The notes under the pieces: model-generated
Seen by the model: only the letters and a program-made list of their open reading frames with translations
The model's database searches: none
What the model was told of the DNA's origin: nothing
NCBI GenBank assembly: GCA_050943255.1
Contig: JBMNOV010000004.1
Span: 1 to 64,000 of the forward strand
Reading direction: 5' to 3'
Source of the DNA: UBA4844 sp050943255
Lineage (GTDB): Bacteria; Bacillota; Syntrophomonadia; Syntrophomonadales; Syntrophomonadaceae
DNA length: 64,000 nucleotides
Translations under genes and position numbers: made by a program
Part shown: piece by piece, positions 33,837 through 42,496 of the stretch
Position numbering within the stretch: position 1 is the stretch's first letter
Layout: each line of letters opens with the position of its first letter

Positions 33837-34667
33837 TTAATATAGTTTTTCTAATACGTCGTCTGAGATAGTAAAGCAATGCTCTTTACCTGGAAAACTC
33901 CCGTTTTCAACTTCCTCTTTATAAGCTTTTAGAGCATCTACAATAATTGGCTGAAGATTAGCGTATTTCTTAACAAATTTAGGAACATGTCCGGAAAACA
34001 TGCCCAACATGTCATTAATAACCAAGACCTGACCATCACAATGTGGTCCGGCGCCAATACCAATAGTTGGTGCGGAAACCTCTTCGGTAATCTTCTTCGC
34101 CAAGGCGAATGGTACACATTCCAGGGTTATAGCAAAAACCCCGGCCTTATCCAACTCTTTGGCGTCGCGAACCAGCTTCCGGGCAGTTTCCAAATCTTTT
34201 CCTTGAACCTTGAACCCGCCAAACTGGTTAACTGATTGTGGAGTTAAACCTATGTGAGCCATTACCGGAATCTGAGCATCAAGAATTGCTTTAACCACCT
34301 CAATTCTTTCCACTCCTCCTTCTAGTTTAACTGCCTGCGCACCGCCCTCCTGAATTAAACGTCCCGCATTCTTAACTGCTTCATAAGGCGATGTATGGTA
34401 AGAAAGAAAAGGCAAATCAGCTACTACCATCGCATTTTGGGTTCCCCGGACAACTGCCTTAGTATGGTGTACCATATCATCCATAGTAACCGCCAGGGTA
34501 TTTTCATACCCTAAAACCACATTTCCGAGTGAATCTCCGACTAAGATCATATCTAAACCAGCCTGGTCAACCATGCTGGCAAGTGAAAAATCATAAGATG
34601 TAAGCATACTTATTTTAATATTTTTAGCTTTCTTCTCTTTGATAGTTGCTGTTGTAACTCTAGCCAT
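33837..34667 (-). CDS. panB: 3-methyl-2-oxobutanoate hydroxymethyltransferase
   Basis: Ketopantoate hydroxymethyltransferase of 276 aa, using methylene-THF to convert 2-oxoisovalerate to ketopantoate. The TIM-barrel motifs include MLTSYDFSLASMVDQAGLDM, ILVGDSLGNVVLGYENTLAV, VKLEGGVERIEVV, HIGLTPQSVNQFGGFKVQGK and ITLECVPFALAKKI, with the Mg-binding Asp and Glu conserved. AAGGAGG precedes the ATG. The DUF2520 oxidoreductase gene ends 27 bp upstream, a position that suits the missing ketopantoate reductase step. The folate genes upstream make its one-carbon carrier. Confidence 0.96.
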   Translation of the reverse strand: MARVTTATIKEKKAKNIKISMLTSYDFSLASMVDQAGLDMILVGDSLGNVVLGYENTLAVTMDDMVHHTKAVVRGTQNAMVVADLPFLSYHTSPYEAVKNAGRLIQEGGAQAVKLEGGVERIEVVKAILDAQIPVMAHIGLTPQSVNQFGGFKVQGKDLETARKLVRDAKELDKAGVFAITLECVPFALAKKITEEVSAPTIGIGAGPHCDGQVLVINDMLGMFSGHVPKFVKKYANLQPIIVDALKAYKEEVENGSFPGKEHCFTISDDVLEKLY

Positions 34668-34694
34668 GATATAACCTCCTTCGCACTGGTTGGC

Positions 34695-35585
34695 TTAATT
34701 AATATTAACAACCTGTTGGAGTCGCTCATTAAACAACTTTTGTAACTCTTCCATGCTCTGTCGGTTTATGCTGCCTTTTTCTACTGCAACCTGACTTGTA
34801 TGAAAACCTAGTAAACTGTATAGTTTCAAAAATTCAGGGGTTACTTCTTCTAAACAATCCAAGTGTTTAATTACTGTACTTAAATCACCCCGCGCAATTG
34901 GTCCAGTTAGTGCCCCGGGAATACCTATTTTCTGAACATTGTTCATTGTTCCGGTTATCAATGGCAACAGGGCTCGTAACGCCTTATGTCTTGGGATTCC
35001 GGTTGATTCCAGCAGCTTTATCCCTAAATCAATTAGAGTAACCAGATAATTAGATACAACACAGGCCCCGGCATGATACAGAGGCTTGGCTTCCCTATCA
35101 ATGAAGAAATATTCCCCGCCTAAAGTTTCCACAATACCGACAGCTATATCATAGGCTTCCTGGTCACCTTCAATACTAAAAATAGAACCAGGTAGAATAG
35201 CAACAGCCCGTTCAACGCTGGCAAAAGATTGCAGTGGATGCACAGACAGCACCAAAGCTCCGAAACTCTTGGCCCGATCCAGAACCTCTGAGGACTGGGC
35301 TCCACTCATATGGACTATAACCTGTCCTGCGCGAAAAGCATCATGATCTGCCATTCTATTTACAACATCCTCAATAGCTGAGTCTGATGTAGTTATGAAA
35401 ATAATATCAGCCGAGCGAGAAACTTCTTGAGGTGATGGATACGAAATACATCCAACCCGTTTTGCCAGCTCTTTGGAAGATTCGGGGTTAATATCATAGA
35501 CGCCCGTAATCTCATAACCCTTATCATTAAGTACCACCCCAATTGCCGTTCCTACTACCCCCGCCCCGATGATGCCTAGTTTCAT
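34695..35585 (-). CDS. DUF2520 Rossmann-fold oxidoreductase, possible ketopantoate reductase
   Basis: A 296-aa protein with an NAD(P)-binding N-terminus (KLGIIGAGVVGTAIGVVLND) and a C-terminal helical DUF2520 domain (residues about 135-260), including AKPLYHAGACVVSNYLVTLI and GTMNNVQKIGIPGALTGPIA. The sequence resembles the family annotated 'Rossmann-like and DUF2520' and differs from classical PanE/ApbA. It stands between folK and panB; no panE is seen in the window. Ketopantoate to pantoate reduction is the one pantothenate step otherwise unassigned here, so this gene is a reasonable candidate. This is inference from fold and place. An alternative pantoate-forming enzyme, PanG, has been described in other bacteria; I cannot verify relatedness. 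Confidence 0.72.
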   Translation of the reverse strand: MKLGIIGAGVVGTAIGVVLNDKGYEITGVYDINPESSKELAKRVGCISYPSPQEVSRSADIIFITTSDSAIEDVVNRMADHDAFRAGQVIVHMSGAQSSEVLDRAKSFGALVLSVHPLQSFASVERAVAILPGSIFSIEGDQEAYDIAVGIVETLGGEYFFIDREAKPLYHAGACVVSNYLVTLIDLGIKLLESTGIPRHKALRALLPLITGTMNNVQKIGIPGALTGPIARGDLSTVIKHLDCLEEVTPEFLKLYSLLGFHTSQVAVEKGSINRQSMEELQKLFNERLQQVVNIN

Positions 35586-35664
35586 ATCGAAACCCCCTTT
35601 GTATACAGGTAATTTAACCTGTTACCTGTTTAGTTGTTCAGCCCATCCCCTATAAAGATTAGAG

Positions 35665-36201
35665 CTAAACCATTTCATTACAACCGGAGTTTTCAGCGGG
35701 AGAATATTTTAATTTGGTTATTCCCCGGGTTCCTTCTCGCTCTAATACTCTAACCAACACCTCCTTGATTTTAACCCCATTATCCGGAAATACTAGTTCA
35801 CTGTTTATTTCCTGTAATGGAATCAGAACAAACAACCGCTCACGCATATGGGGATGAGGAATTTTTAATTCCTTCAAATTAATAACTTCATCTCCATATA
35901 ATAAAATGTCTAGATCTATACAACGGGGGCCCCATTTGACGTTTCGCTGGCGGCCCATTTTAATTTCAATTGCAGTCAACTGGTGTAACAATTCCCCAGC
36001 ACTTAATCTTGTCCTTGCTTCGATTACCTGATTAATAAAATCATCCTGATCAGTTTTCCCCCAAGGGGATGTTATATAAAGGGATGATGCCCGGGTAATT
36101 TCAGTATTTTTAATATTATCTATATTTTTACGCGCTAGTTCAAGTTGGGCTAATTTATCGCCGATATTCGAACCTAATCCAATGTAAACTATATTGTTCA
36201 T
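35665..36201 (-). CDS. folK: 2-amino-4-hydroxy-6-hydroxymethyldihydropteridine pyrophosphokinase
   Basis: HPPK of 178 aa transfers pyrophosphate from ATP to 6-hydroxymethyl-dihydropterin, producing the substrate of FolP. Visible signatures are YIGLGSNIGDKLAQLELARK, TSPWGKTDQDDFINQVIEAR, KWGPRCIDLDILLYGDEVIN and IPHPHMRERLFVLIPLQEI. AAAGGGTGA precedes the ATG. The gene follows folB by 86 bp, an order (folP, folB, folK) also found in Bacillus. The last 15 residues beyond the fold are not conserved. Confidence 0.95.
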   Translation of the reverse strand: MNNIVYIGLGSNIGDKLAQLELARKNIDNIKNTEITRASSLYITSPWGKTDQDDFINQVIEARTRLSAGELLHQLTAIEIKMGRQRNVKWGPRCIDLDILLYGDEVINLKELKIPHPHMRERLFVLIPLQEINSELVFPDNGVKIKEVLVRVLEREGTRGITKLKYSPAENSGCNEMV

Positions 36202-36287
36202 GCTATATTCACCCTTTAAAATAGCATATAGCTATAAAGTGGGCAAGAACTTCTTAATTTTTATTAAACTATTTAATATTTAAATAA

Positions 36288-36650
36288 TTATATTACCAAA
36301 CTCCTCCTAATTTTGACGGCAAAATACCCAAATTTACCCTCTACCGGGGCTTCTGGTTTGTAAACGGTTACTTCAACTTCAATAACCGGGAATTCCCCCA
36401 ATATAGCCTGAGCAATTTTTTCCGCCAGGGTTTCTAACAGGTTACATGCAGGTCCCTGAACTATTTTACGTACCACCTCGTATACCTGAGCATAGTCAAC
36501 TGTTAGAGCAAGATCATCCTGCTGTCCTGCAGCATGCAAATCCATAAATAATTCCAAGTCTACTTTGAACACTTGGGGAGATCTTTTTTCAGCCGTCAAA
36601 ACCCCATGACAACCTGTAAAGGTTAGTCCATTTGCTAATATGCTATCCAT
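36288..36650 (-). CDS. folB: Dihydroneopterin aldolase
   Basis: FolB of 120 aa cleaves dihydroneopterin to 6-hydroxymethyl-dihydropterin and glycolaldehyde. TFTGCHGVLTAEKRSPQVFK holds the active-site region, LTVDYAQVYEVVRKIVQGPA and NLLETLAEKIAQAIL the helix pair, and VEVTVYKPEAPVEGKFGYFA the last strand with the catalytic Lys. The ATG overlaps the folP stop by 8 nt (ATGGATAG), so translation is coupled. Its product is used by FolK, encoded next. Confidence 0.95.
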   Translation of the reverse strand: MDSILANGLTFTGCHGVLTAEKRSPQVFKVDLELFMDLHAAGQQDDLALTVDYAQVYEVVRKIVQGPACNLLETLAEKIAQAILGEFPVIEVEVTVYKPEAPVEGKFGYFAVKIRRSLVI

Positions 36651-37830
36651 CTTCTCGCCTCACCGCGTCTATCATTTCTGCCAAACGCCTGGTCGCCTCA
36701 ACATCATGTACCCTGACGATATCTGCACCATTAATTATGCCTATAGCAACAGCAGCCAGGCTTCCCTCCAGCCGTTGATCCACATCTAAACCCAAGGTCG
36801 CGCCAATAAAAGCCTTGCGCGATGCCGCTAATAATACTGGTTTACCCAGGCTGCGGAAATCCCGCAAACGTTTAAGCAGCAACCTGTTCTCCGCTGGTGT
36901 TTTACCAAATCCTATACCAGGATCAACAATAATCTTGTTATCCGGCAACCCGGCTTTAACCGCCATTTCCATAGATTCATCCAATTCATTTAATATATCT
37001 GCTATTAGATCCTGATATGGTTCATTTTTACGTAGGTGTAGCCGGTTATGCATCAAAATTACTGGAGCCTGTTTTTCTACCAGAACCGGTAATAGTCCTT
37101 CATCAAGCTGTAATTGTCCTATATCATTAATTATATGGGCTCCTCTTGCCAGACTAGCCCGGGCGACCCTGCCTCTAAAGGTATCAATAGAAATAATCAT
37201 TTTTCCTGCTAGTTTATCTAATACCGGAAGCAGTCGACTAAGTTCTTCCTCTTCCCCCGCTAATATAGCCCCGGGCCGGGAAGAAGCAGCTCCAATATCT
37301 ATTATATCCGCACCCTGATCCAGCATCTCTTGAGCTCGTTCAACCGCCTTCTCAGGGTTCAGGTATTTTCCTCCATCGGAAAAAGAATCAGGTGTTATAT
37401 TAAGTATCCCCATAATGAGGGTTCTTTTACCCAGCTTTAAACACTGGCCATGAGGCAAATCAATGGTATGCTCATTTTGTTCCAACCCTGACAATATTTT
37501 TTCAATTTCCTCAGCCACCTTAATTAACCCAAAAGGCTGTACCTTGAGTTTCTTTAGGAGCAGGTAATAGTGTTTACGGGTACCCATTAAGAGGACGTCA
37601 CCAGAGCCCTCCAGAGAAAGAGCCTGTCTCGCTACTGCTGCTTCTCCTCCCTTGGAAAGCATTTCCTGCTTGATTATATTCGCTGCCCGATAAGAGATGT
37701 CTTTTATTTTTATCCAGTAGAACTGAGCCTTAGGTAAAAGATACGGGAAAGCTCCCGGATCTACCCCTATTTGTTCCAAAGCAATTTTAGCTTCATATTT
37801 ATTACTAGGAAAAATGGCATGACATCTCAT
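36643..37830 (-). CDS. folP: Dihydropteroate synthase with N-terminal extension
   Basis: DHPS joins p-aminobenzoate to the pterin diphosphate. The catalytic TIM barrel occupies residues about 130-395: LIMGILNITPDSFSDGGKYL, ADIIDIGAASSRPGAI, KMIISIDTFRGRVARA, HIINDIGQL, and the C-terminal GADIVRVHDVEATRRLAEMI. Total length is 395 aa, about 110 more than Bacillus FolP. The extra N-terminal part contains a separate alpha/beta region (FPYLLPKAQFYWIKIKDISY, MGTRKHYYLLLKKL) that I do not recognise. AGGAGG precedes the ATG. It begins 32 bp after the HD-domain gene and overlaps folB. Confidence 0.93.
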   Translation of the reverse strand: MRCHAIFPSNKYEAKIALEQIGVDPGAFPYLLPKAQFYWIKIKDISYRAANIIKQEMLSKGGEAAVARQALSLEGSGDVLLMGTRKHYYLLLKKLKVQPFGLIKVAEEIEKILSGLEQNEHTIDLPHGQCLKLGKRTLIMGILNITPDSFSDGGKYLNPEKAVERAQEMLDQGADIIDIGAASSRPGAILAGEEEELSRLLPVLDKLAGKMIISIDTFRGRVARASLARGAHIINDIGQLQLDEGLLPVLVEKQAPVILMHNRLHLRKNEPYQDLIADILNELDESMEMAVKAGLPDNKIIVDPGIGFGKTPAENRLLLKRLRDFRSLGKPVLLAASRKAFIGATLGLDVDQRLEGSLAAVAIGIINGADIVRVHDVEATRRLAEMIDAVRREDG

Positions 37831-37862
37831 TTAACTGTCCTCCTGCAGATATAAGACGATTT

Positions 37863-38387
37863 TTAATACTCAAAACCGCTGACATTAATTTCTTTACGCT
37901 TGGCCTTGGGACAGTTATCGTGTTCAGGACATTGATTACATATCCGTGATAAATTATCAGCACGGTGTAAACGCTCGCCCAAAAAGCTCATATCCCTGCT
38001 TATATTACGGTGTTCAAATATAGCCTTACTTATTAGCTCGATTTCATTGGCATTAAAAAATGACTGGGTTAATATCTCCTTGGCCAGCAGCGCCCCATAA
38101 GAGGCATGGTCAACTCCTTCTCGGTATTCCTTCCATTTACCTATATCATGCAGTAATCCGGCTGCATAAATTACTTCCTTGGCTGCGAGTTTACCTGCAA
38201 AGTTATTTTCTTTAATAAAGTAATTTAAATCATTATGCTCCAAAACCAAGATATATACGATCCGCGCTACATCAAGATGATGGCGGAAGTCATGCAGACA
38301 AAATTTTGGTTCCATTTCTTCTTCCATATTGTATTTAATATATTTCTGGTAAAGCGTATCATTTATCAGCAGCTCCACCCTTTTCAT
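37863..38387 (-). CDS. HD-domain phosphohydrolase-like protein with C-terminal cysteine cluster
   Basis: Soluble protein of 174 aa with an HD metal-binding core: FRHHLDVARIVYILVLEHND (first His), YAAGLLHDIGKWKEYREGVD (HD pair) and HRADNLSRI (last Asp). The C-terminal tail has four cysteines in RICNQCPEHDNCPKAKRKEI, unusual for a simple HD protein and possibly a metal or Fe-S site. I chose ATG 38387 because GGGGTG lies 6 nt before it; the in-frame GTG 9 nt upstream overlaps that site. It starts the run leading to folP. Substrate unknown. Confidence 0.75.
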   Translation of the reverse strand: MKRVELLINDTLYQKYIKYNMEEEMEPKFCLHDFRHHLDVARIVYILVLEHNDLNYFIKENNFAGKLAAKEVIYAAGLLHDIGKWKEYREGVDHASYGALLAKEILTQSFFNANEIELISKAIFEHRNISRDMSFLGERLHRADNLSRICNQCPEHDNCPKAKRKEINVSGFEY

Positions 38388-38501
38388 ATATTTCACCCCA
38401 ATATTTTCATTTTTATAATTTATATTAAACGGTTATAATAAAAATCCTTCATAATAATAATTTTACCTAATACTATTCCCCTGGCACTACCATTTAACCG
38501 G

Positions 38502-38553
38502 AAAAAACTAAAGGTTCCTCCTTAACTATACCAGTCAAATCGAGGAACCTTCT
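38502..38553 (-). terminator. Rho-independent terminator after ndk
   Basis: Perfect 10-bp stem AAGGTTCCTC/GAGGAACCTT (38511-38520 with 38542-38551), 21-nt loop, and TAGTTTTTT after it on the minus strand. A second AT-rich palindrome, with arms ATTATGATTAT and its complement, lies next to it near 38556-38582. Confidence 0.75.
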
Positions 38554-38606
38554 TTATTATGATTATGCAAATAATAATCATAATGATCAATTGCCAGGTA
38601 AATAAG

Positions 38607-39053
38607 CTAGAAAGCCCATTTATCAACAACACGCTGGTAGTCTATTATCTCCAGTGGACTAAAAAATAAATCTATTTCCCGTTGGGCTGATTCCCAAGAA
38701 TCAGAACCGTGAATAATGTTCTGGCTGGTAGTTACCGCCAGGTCACCCCGAATAGTACCTGGTAAAGCTTCAGCCGGATTAGTTTTACCCATAAGATTCC
38801 GTAGGGCATCAATAACTCCAGGACCTTCCCAAACCATAGCAACTACTGGCCCTGAAGTAATAAATTCTACCAGTTCACCGAAAAAAGGTTTGTCCTTATG
38901 TTCTTCATAATGTTTCTCTGCCATATCCCGGCTGATGACCAAGAGCTTAAGACCTACTAATTTGAAACCTTTTTGTTCGATGCGTTTTATTATTTCACCT
39001 ACCTGACCTTTTTGTACCCCGTCAGGCTTAACCATGATAAAAGTACTTTCCAC
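38607..39053 (-). CDS. ndk: Nucleoside diphosphate kinase
   Basis: Ndk of 148 aa balances NTP and dNTP pools via a phosphohistidine. Features are the start STFIMVKPDGVQKGQVGEII, VAMVWEGPGVIDALRNLMG, PGTIRGDLAVTTSQNIIHGS with the catalytic His in NIIHGSDS, and a normal length. It begins with GTG 39053, whose first base is the last base of the ftsH stop (TAG), and AGGAG from the ftsH end serves as ribosome site. It is thus coupled to ftsH and closes the ftsH-ndk unit. Confidence 0.95.
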   Translation of the reverse strand: MESTFIMVKPDGVQKGQVGEIIKRIEQKGFKLVGLKLLVISRDMAEKHYEEHKDKPFFGELVEFITSGPVVAMVWEGPGVIDALRNLMGKTNPAEALPGTIRGDLAVTTSQNIIHGSDSWESAQREIDLFFSPLEIIDYQRVVDKWAF

Positions 39054-40897
39054 TATTCCTGCTCCTTCTGTTCAATTACTTCTTCATTCTCTTGATTATT
39101 ATGACCTGTTATTATACTTTCAAATTCATTAGCTTCCATGGTTTCCCGTTCGATTAAACGAGCTGCTATTTGATGTAGTTTATCCATATTTTCCTGCAAT
39201 ATTTCTTCCGCCTTTTGATAACTGTTATCCATATACTGGCTGGCCTCTTTATCAATAGCGTAAGCTATCGCGTCGGAATAGTTGCGATCCCTGGAAATAT
39301 CCCGTCCCAGAAAAACCTCTTCACTTTTATGGCCAAAGGTAAGCGGCCCTAATTCATCGGACATGCCGTACTCGGTAATCATCTTACGTACAATACTGCT
39401 AGCCCTTTCCAAGTCATTCTGAGCTCCGGTACTAATATCATGAAGTACTAAGGCCTCAGCTACACGCCCGCCTAAGAGGGTAGTTACCTCATCCAGTAAA
39501 TAAGAGCGGGTAATATAGTTGCGGTCTTCCTCTGGCAAAAGCAAAGTATAACCACCAGCCCGGCCCCGGGGAATAATTGATATTTTATGAAGCTTATCAG
39601 TATTAGGTAGAAAATAGCTTACTATAGCATGACCAGCTTCATGATATGCTACCAGTTTCTTCTCTTTTTCCGATATAACCCGGGATTTCTTTTCGGGACC
39701 GGCAATGACTCTTTCGATCGATTCCTCCAGTTCCTGCATACTTATTTTTTCATGGCCCCGCCGGGCAGATAACAGTGCCGCCTCATTAACCATGTTAGCT
39801 AAATCAGCTCCGGTAAAACCAGGTGTACGCTTAGCTAATACTTCCAGATTAACATCATCAGCGACTGGCTTATCCTTTATATGCACACTCAAGATAGCTT
39901 CTCGTCCTTTAACATCAGGCCGGTCAATTAAAATGTGCCGATCAAACCTCCCCGGTCTTAATAGGGCAGGATCTAATATATCAGGACGGTTGGTAGATGC
40001 CATTATAATTATACCTTCGTTAGCACTAAACCCGTCCATCTCTACCAGCAACTGGTTAAGGGTTTGTTCCCTTTCATCATGTCCCCCTCCCAGTCCAGCT
40101 CCGCGCTGACGTCCTACCGCATCAATCTCATCTATGAAAACTATACAAGGAGAATTCTTTTTAGCCTGTTCAAAAAGGTCACGAACCCTGGCAGCTCCTA
40201 CTCCAACAAACATTTCTACAAAATCGGAACCACTAATTGAGAAGAAAGGAACCCCAGCTTCACCTGCAACAGCTCTGGCCATAAGCGTTTTCCCGGTTCC
40301 TGGAGCACCAAAAAGCAAAATACCCTTAGGAATTTTAGCGCCTATTTTTATAAATTTATTAGGATTTTTGAGGAATTCTACTACCTCTTCCATTTCCTCT
40401 TTTGCTTCCTCTGCTCCGGCTACATCCTTAAAAGTTACCTTGGCATCTTCCCCCGTTGTCATGCGGGCTTTACTCTTGCCAAACTGCATAACACGGTTAC
40501 CACCGCCCTGGCTCTGATTCATAATAAATATCAGGAAAGCGATTAGTATTAGTATAGGGAAAAGGGTGGTAAGAAGCGACATCCACCAGGGGGTTGGAGG
40601 TACCGGAACTACATTATAATTAACCTTTTTTTGCGTTAACAGATTAATTATATCGCCTTCCTTGGGGGCAGTAGCAATAAAAGCGGTACCATCAACTAAC
40701 TGGCCTTCAATCCGGTAGATATTATCATCTACTTCCAGTTCGGCGATCTTAACCTGTTCTTGTTGAACTTTATTATAAAATTGGGGATAAGTAAGCTCGG
40801 TTACCTTTTCATCACGATTGGACGTTAATTGTATGGCAAATAAAGCCAGCAATACTATAAGCATATATATTGCAGCGTTCTTAAGAACTCTGTCCAC
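39053..40897 (-). CDS. ftsH: ATP-dependent zinc metalloprotease FtsH
   Basis: Membrane-bound AAA+ protease of 614 aa that degrades misfolded membrane and regulatory proteins. Two membrane segments (residues about 9-24 and 105-125) flank a small extracytoplasmic domain. The AAA module has Walker A GAPGTGKT (about 200), Walker B PCIVFIDEIDAVGRQR and the second region of homology LLRPGRFDRHILI. The zinc protease site is AYHEAGHAIV (about 418). It starts with GTG 40897, with GGGGAGG upstream and a good promoter at 40939-40967. It lies beside tilS, as in Bacillus, although hpt is missing between them. Confidence 0.97.
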   Translation of the reverse strand: MDRVLKNAAIYMLIVLLALFAIQLTSNRDEKVTELTYPQFYNKVQQEQVKIAELEVDDNIYRIEGQLVDGTAFIATAPKEGDIINLLTQKKVNYNVVPVPPTPWWMSLLTTLFPILILIAFLIFIMNQSQGGGNRVMQFGKSKARMTTGEDAKVTFKDVAGAEEAKEEMEEVVEFLKNPNKFIKIGAKIPKGILLFGAPGTGKTLMARAVAGEAGVPFFSISGSDFVEMFVGVGAARVRDLFEQAKKNSPCIVFIDEIDAVGRQRGAGLGGGHDEREQTLNQLLVEMDGFSANEGIIIMASTNRPDILDPALLRPGRFDRHILIDRPDVKGREAILSVHIKDKPVADDVNLEVLAKRTPGFTGADLANMVNEAALLSARRGHEKISMQELEESIERVIAGPEKKSRVISEKEKKLVAYHEAGHAIVSYFLPNTDKLHKISIIPRGRAGGYTLLLPEEDRNYITRSYLLDEVTTLLGGRVAEALVLHDISTGAQNDLERASSIVRKMITEYGMSDELGPLTFGHKSEEVFLGRDISRDRNYSDAIAYAIDKEASQYMDNSYQKAEEILQENMDKLHQIAARLIERETMEANEFESIITGHNNQENEEVIEQKEQE

Positions 40898-40938
40898 TTA
40901 ATCTTTCCTCCCCTTCGGAGTATTGAGAATTCCGTCAT

Positions 40939-40967
40939 ATTTTAGCATAACCGGGTATCCTTTTCAA
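40939..40967 (-). promoter_or_regulatory. Sigma-A promoter of ftsH-ndk
   Basis: Minus-strand TTGAAA (40962-40967) and TAAAAT (40939-40944), 17-bp spacer, with TGC just before the -10 (extended -10). About 35 nt before the ftsH start. Confidence 0.75.
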
Positions 40968-41019
40968 TTATATTGCTTTTTTACACATGTATTAGTAATT
41001 ACTGTACGTATTAATTATT

Positions 41020-42390
41020 CTAATCTATAGGAAGTGTTTTTATTAACAATATTCGGTTAGTACTATTATCTACCGCTGCCCGGCGCGAAACCCTATAACC
41101 GAGAACCGCATATATTTCTTGACTTGATGCTAGCAAAGGAATTCGATCCCGGTCTTTAAATGGTATCTTGAGATCAATAAAAAAGTCTTTTATCTTTTTA
41201 CGCCCCTGCATGCCCTGGGGCGAAAAAAAATCTCCAGGCTGCCGCGAGCGCAAATATAGCTCCCCTTGTATTCTAGCATAATCAAGATAACAGTCACCTT
41301 TTTGCGGGCAGAAATGCCCGCGTTCTAATAAATAAAAAGCAAAGCTCTGCTCAATTTCCTGTATATAAACTTGACCAGGTATTTCAACTTTATATTTAAA
41401 TTGAGTTTTGACTGGTGGTTTAAAACCAAAAATCACCTGATTATATGCTTTATTTACATGTAAGCCTTTTTTAAGCCTTAGACCTTTATTTGAACCAGGT
41501 TTACCTATTAGGTTACAAATCTGTAAGATATCCCTGCCCTCCCAGCCGCTTCCTCCGTATAATTTATATAAAACTTGCAGTAAAATCCGGTGCTGGTAAG
41601 CAGGGTGTACTTTTTTAAAACTATCTGCATTAAGAATGATCTCACCGACCTGTTCCTTAATAACTATACTCTTCCATAACCTTTGGGTTTCCATTTCGAT
41701 CACTTCATTCTCACCTGCTGCAATTGCAGCCAGCTGGGTGAGGCTCTCAACAATCCGGGGATTGTATTCCTGCTTTAGTAAGGGCAGAAGTTGATGACGG
41801 AGGCGATTACGCATATAGTCATTACTGTAATTGCTCTGGTCAATACAGTACGTAATCGAATTTTCAGCCAAATAATTCTCAATCTCCCTCCTATTTACCC
41901 CCAATAAGGGCCTAATTATCATCCCATTTACGGGAATTATTCCTCTTAATCCTTTTATGCCGCTTCCCCTGATTATATTAAGTAATACAGTTTCGGCATT
42001 ATCATCCCGGTGATGAGCAGTAGCTATACGTGAAGCCCCAATTTTCCCAGCTAATTCACTAAAGTAATGATAGCGGCATTCCCGGCCAGCTTCCTCGAGA
42101 GATTTTTTGTCCCGCTGAGCTAACTCCTTTACATTAATAAGACAGCTATAACAGCTTATTCCCTTATTATCACAGTATTCATTTACAAAACTTTCCTCGG
42201 CCTCTGCTTCGGGACGTAACCCATGGTTAAGGTGAGCTGCCACTAGGGAACAGCCCAGCACTGGCTGGAGTTTATATAAAATATCAAGCAAAGCCATTGA
42301 ATCCGGTCCCCCGGAAACACCAACTATTATTGTTTCGCCGGGTTCAATCATCTTATACTCTTTTATGTATTTATATACTTTACTAAGCAT
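41020..42390 (-). CDS. tilS: tRNA(Ile)-lysidine synthase
   Basis: TilS of 456 aa modifies C34 of the CAU-anticodon tRNA-Ile to lysidine, changing decoding from AUG to AUA. The PP-loop is IVGVSGGPDSMALLDIL (residues about 22-38), followed by AAHLNHGLRPEAEAEESFV and IATAHHRDDNAETVLLNIIR. The C-terminal tRNA-binding domain (SRQPGDFFSPQGMQGRKKIK, IPLLASSQEIYAVLGYRVSR) is complete. I start at ATG 42390, with GGAG 8 nt upstream, rather than 39 nt earlier. It lies between spoIIE and ftsH as in Bacillus. Confidence 0.94.
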   Translation of the reverse strand: MLSKVYKYIKEYKMIEPGETIIVGVSGGPDSMALLDILYKLQPVLGCSLVAAHLNHGLRPEAEAEESFVNEYCDNKGISCYSCLINVKELAQRDKKSLEEAGRECRYHYFSELAGKIGASRIATAHHRDDNAETVLLNIIRGSGIKGLRGIIPVNGMIIRPLLGVNRREIENYLAENSITYCIDQSNYSNDYMRNRLRHQLLPLLKQEYNPRIVESLTQLAAIAAGENEVIEMETQRLWKSIVIKEQVGEIILNADSFKKVHPAYQHRILLQVLYKLYGGSGWEGRDILQICNLIGKPGSNKGLRLKKGLHVNKAYNQVIFGFKPPVKTQFKYKVEIPGQVYIQEIEQSFAFYLLERGHFCPQKGDCYLDYARIQGELYLRSRQPGDFFSPQGMQGRKKIKDFFIDLKIPFKDRDRIPLLASSQEIYAVLGYRVSRRAAVDNSTNRILLIKTLPID

Positions 42391-42496
42391 TGCATTCACT
42401 CCAACTAGTACTATCTTAATAGTACCCAACTTACCTGCAATGGTAAACCTTATTACCAGAAAAAGTATGAAAACAGATGCCAGGGTATGAGATGAC

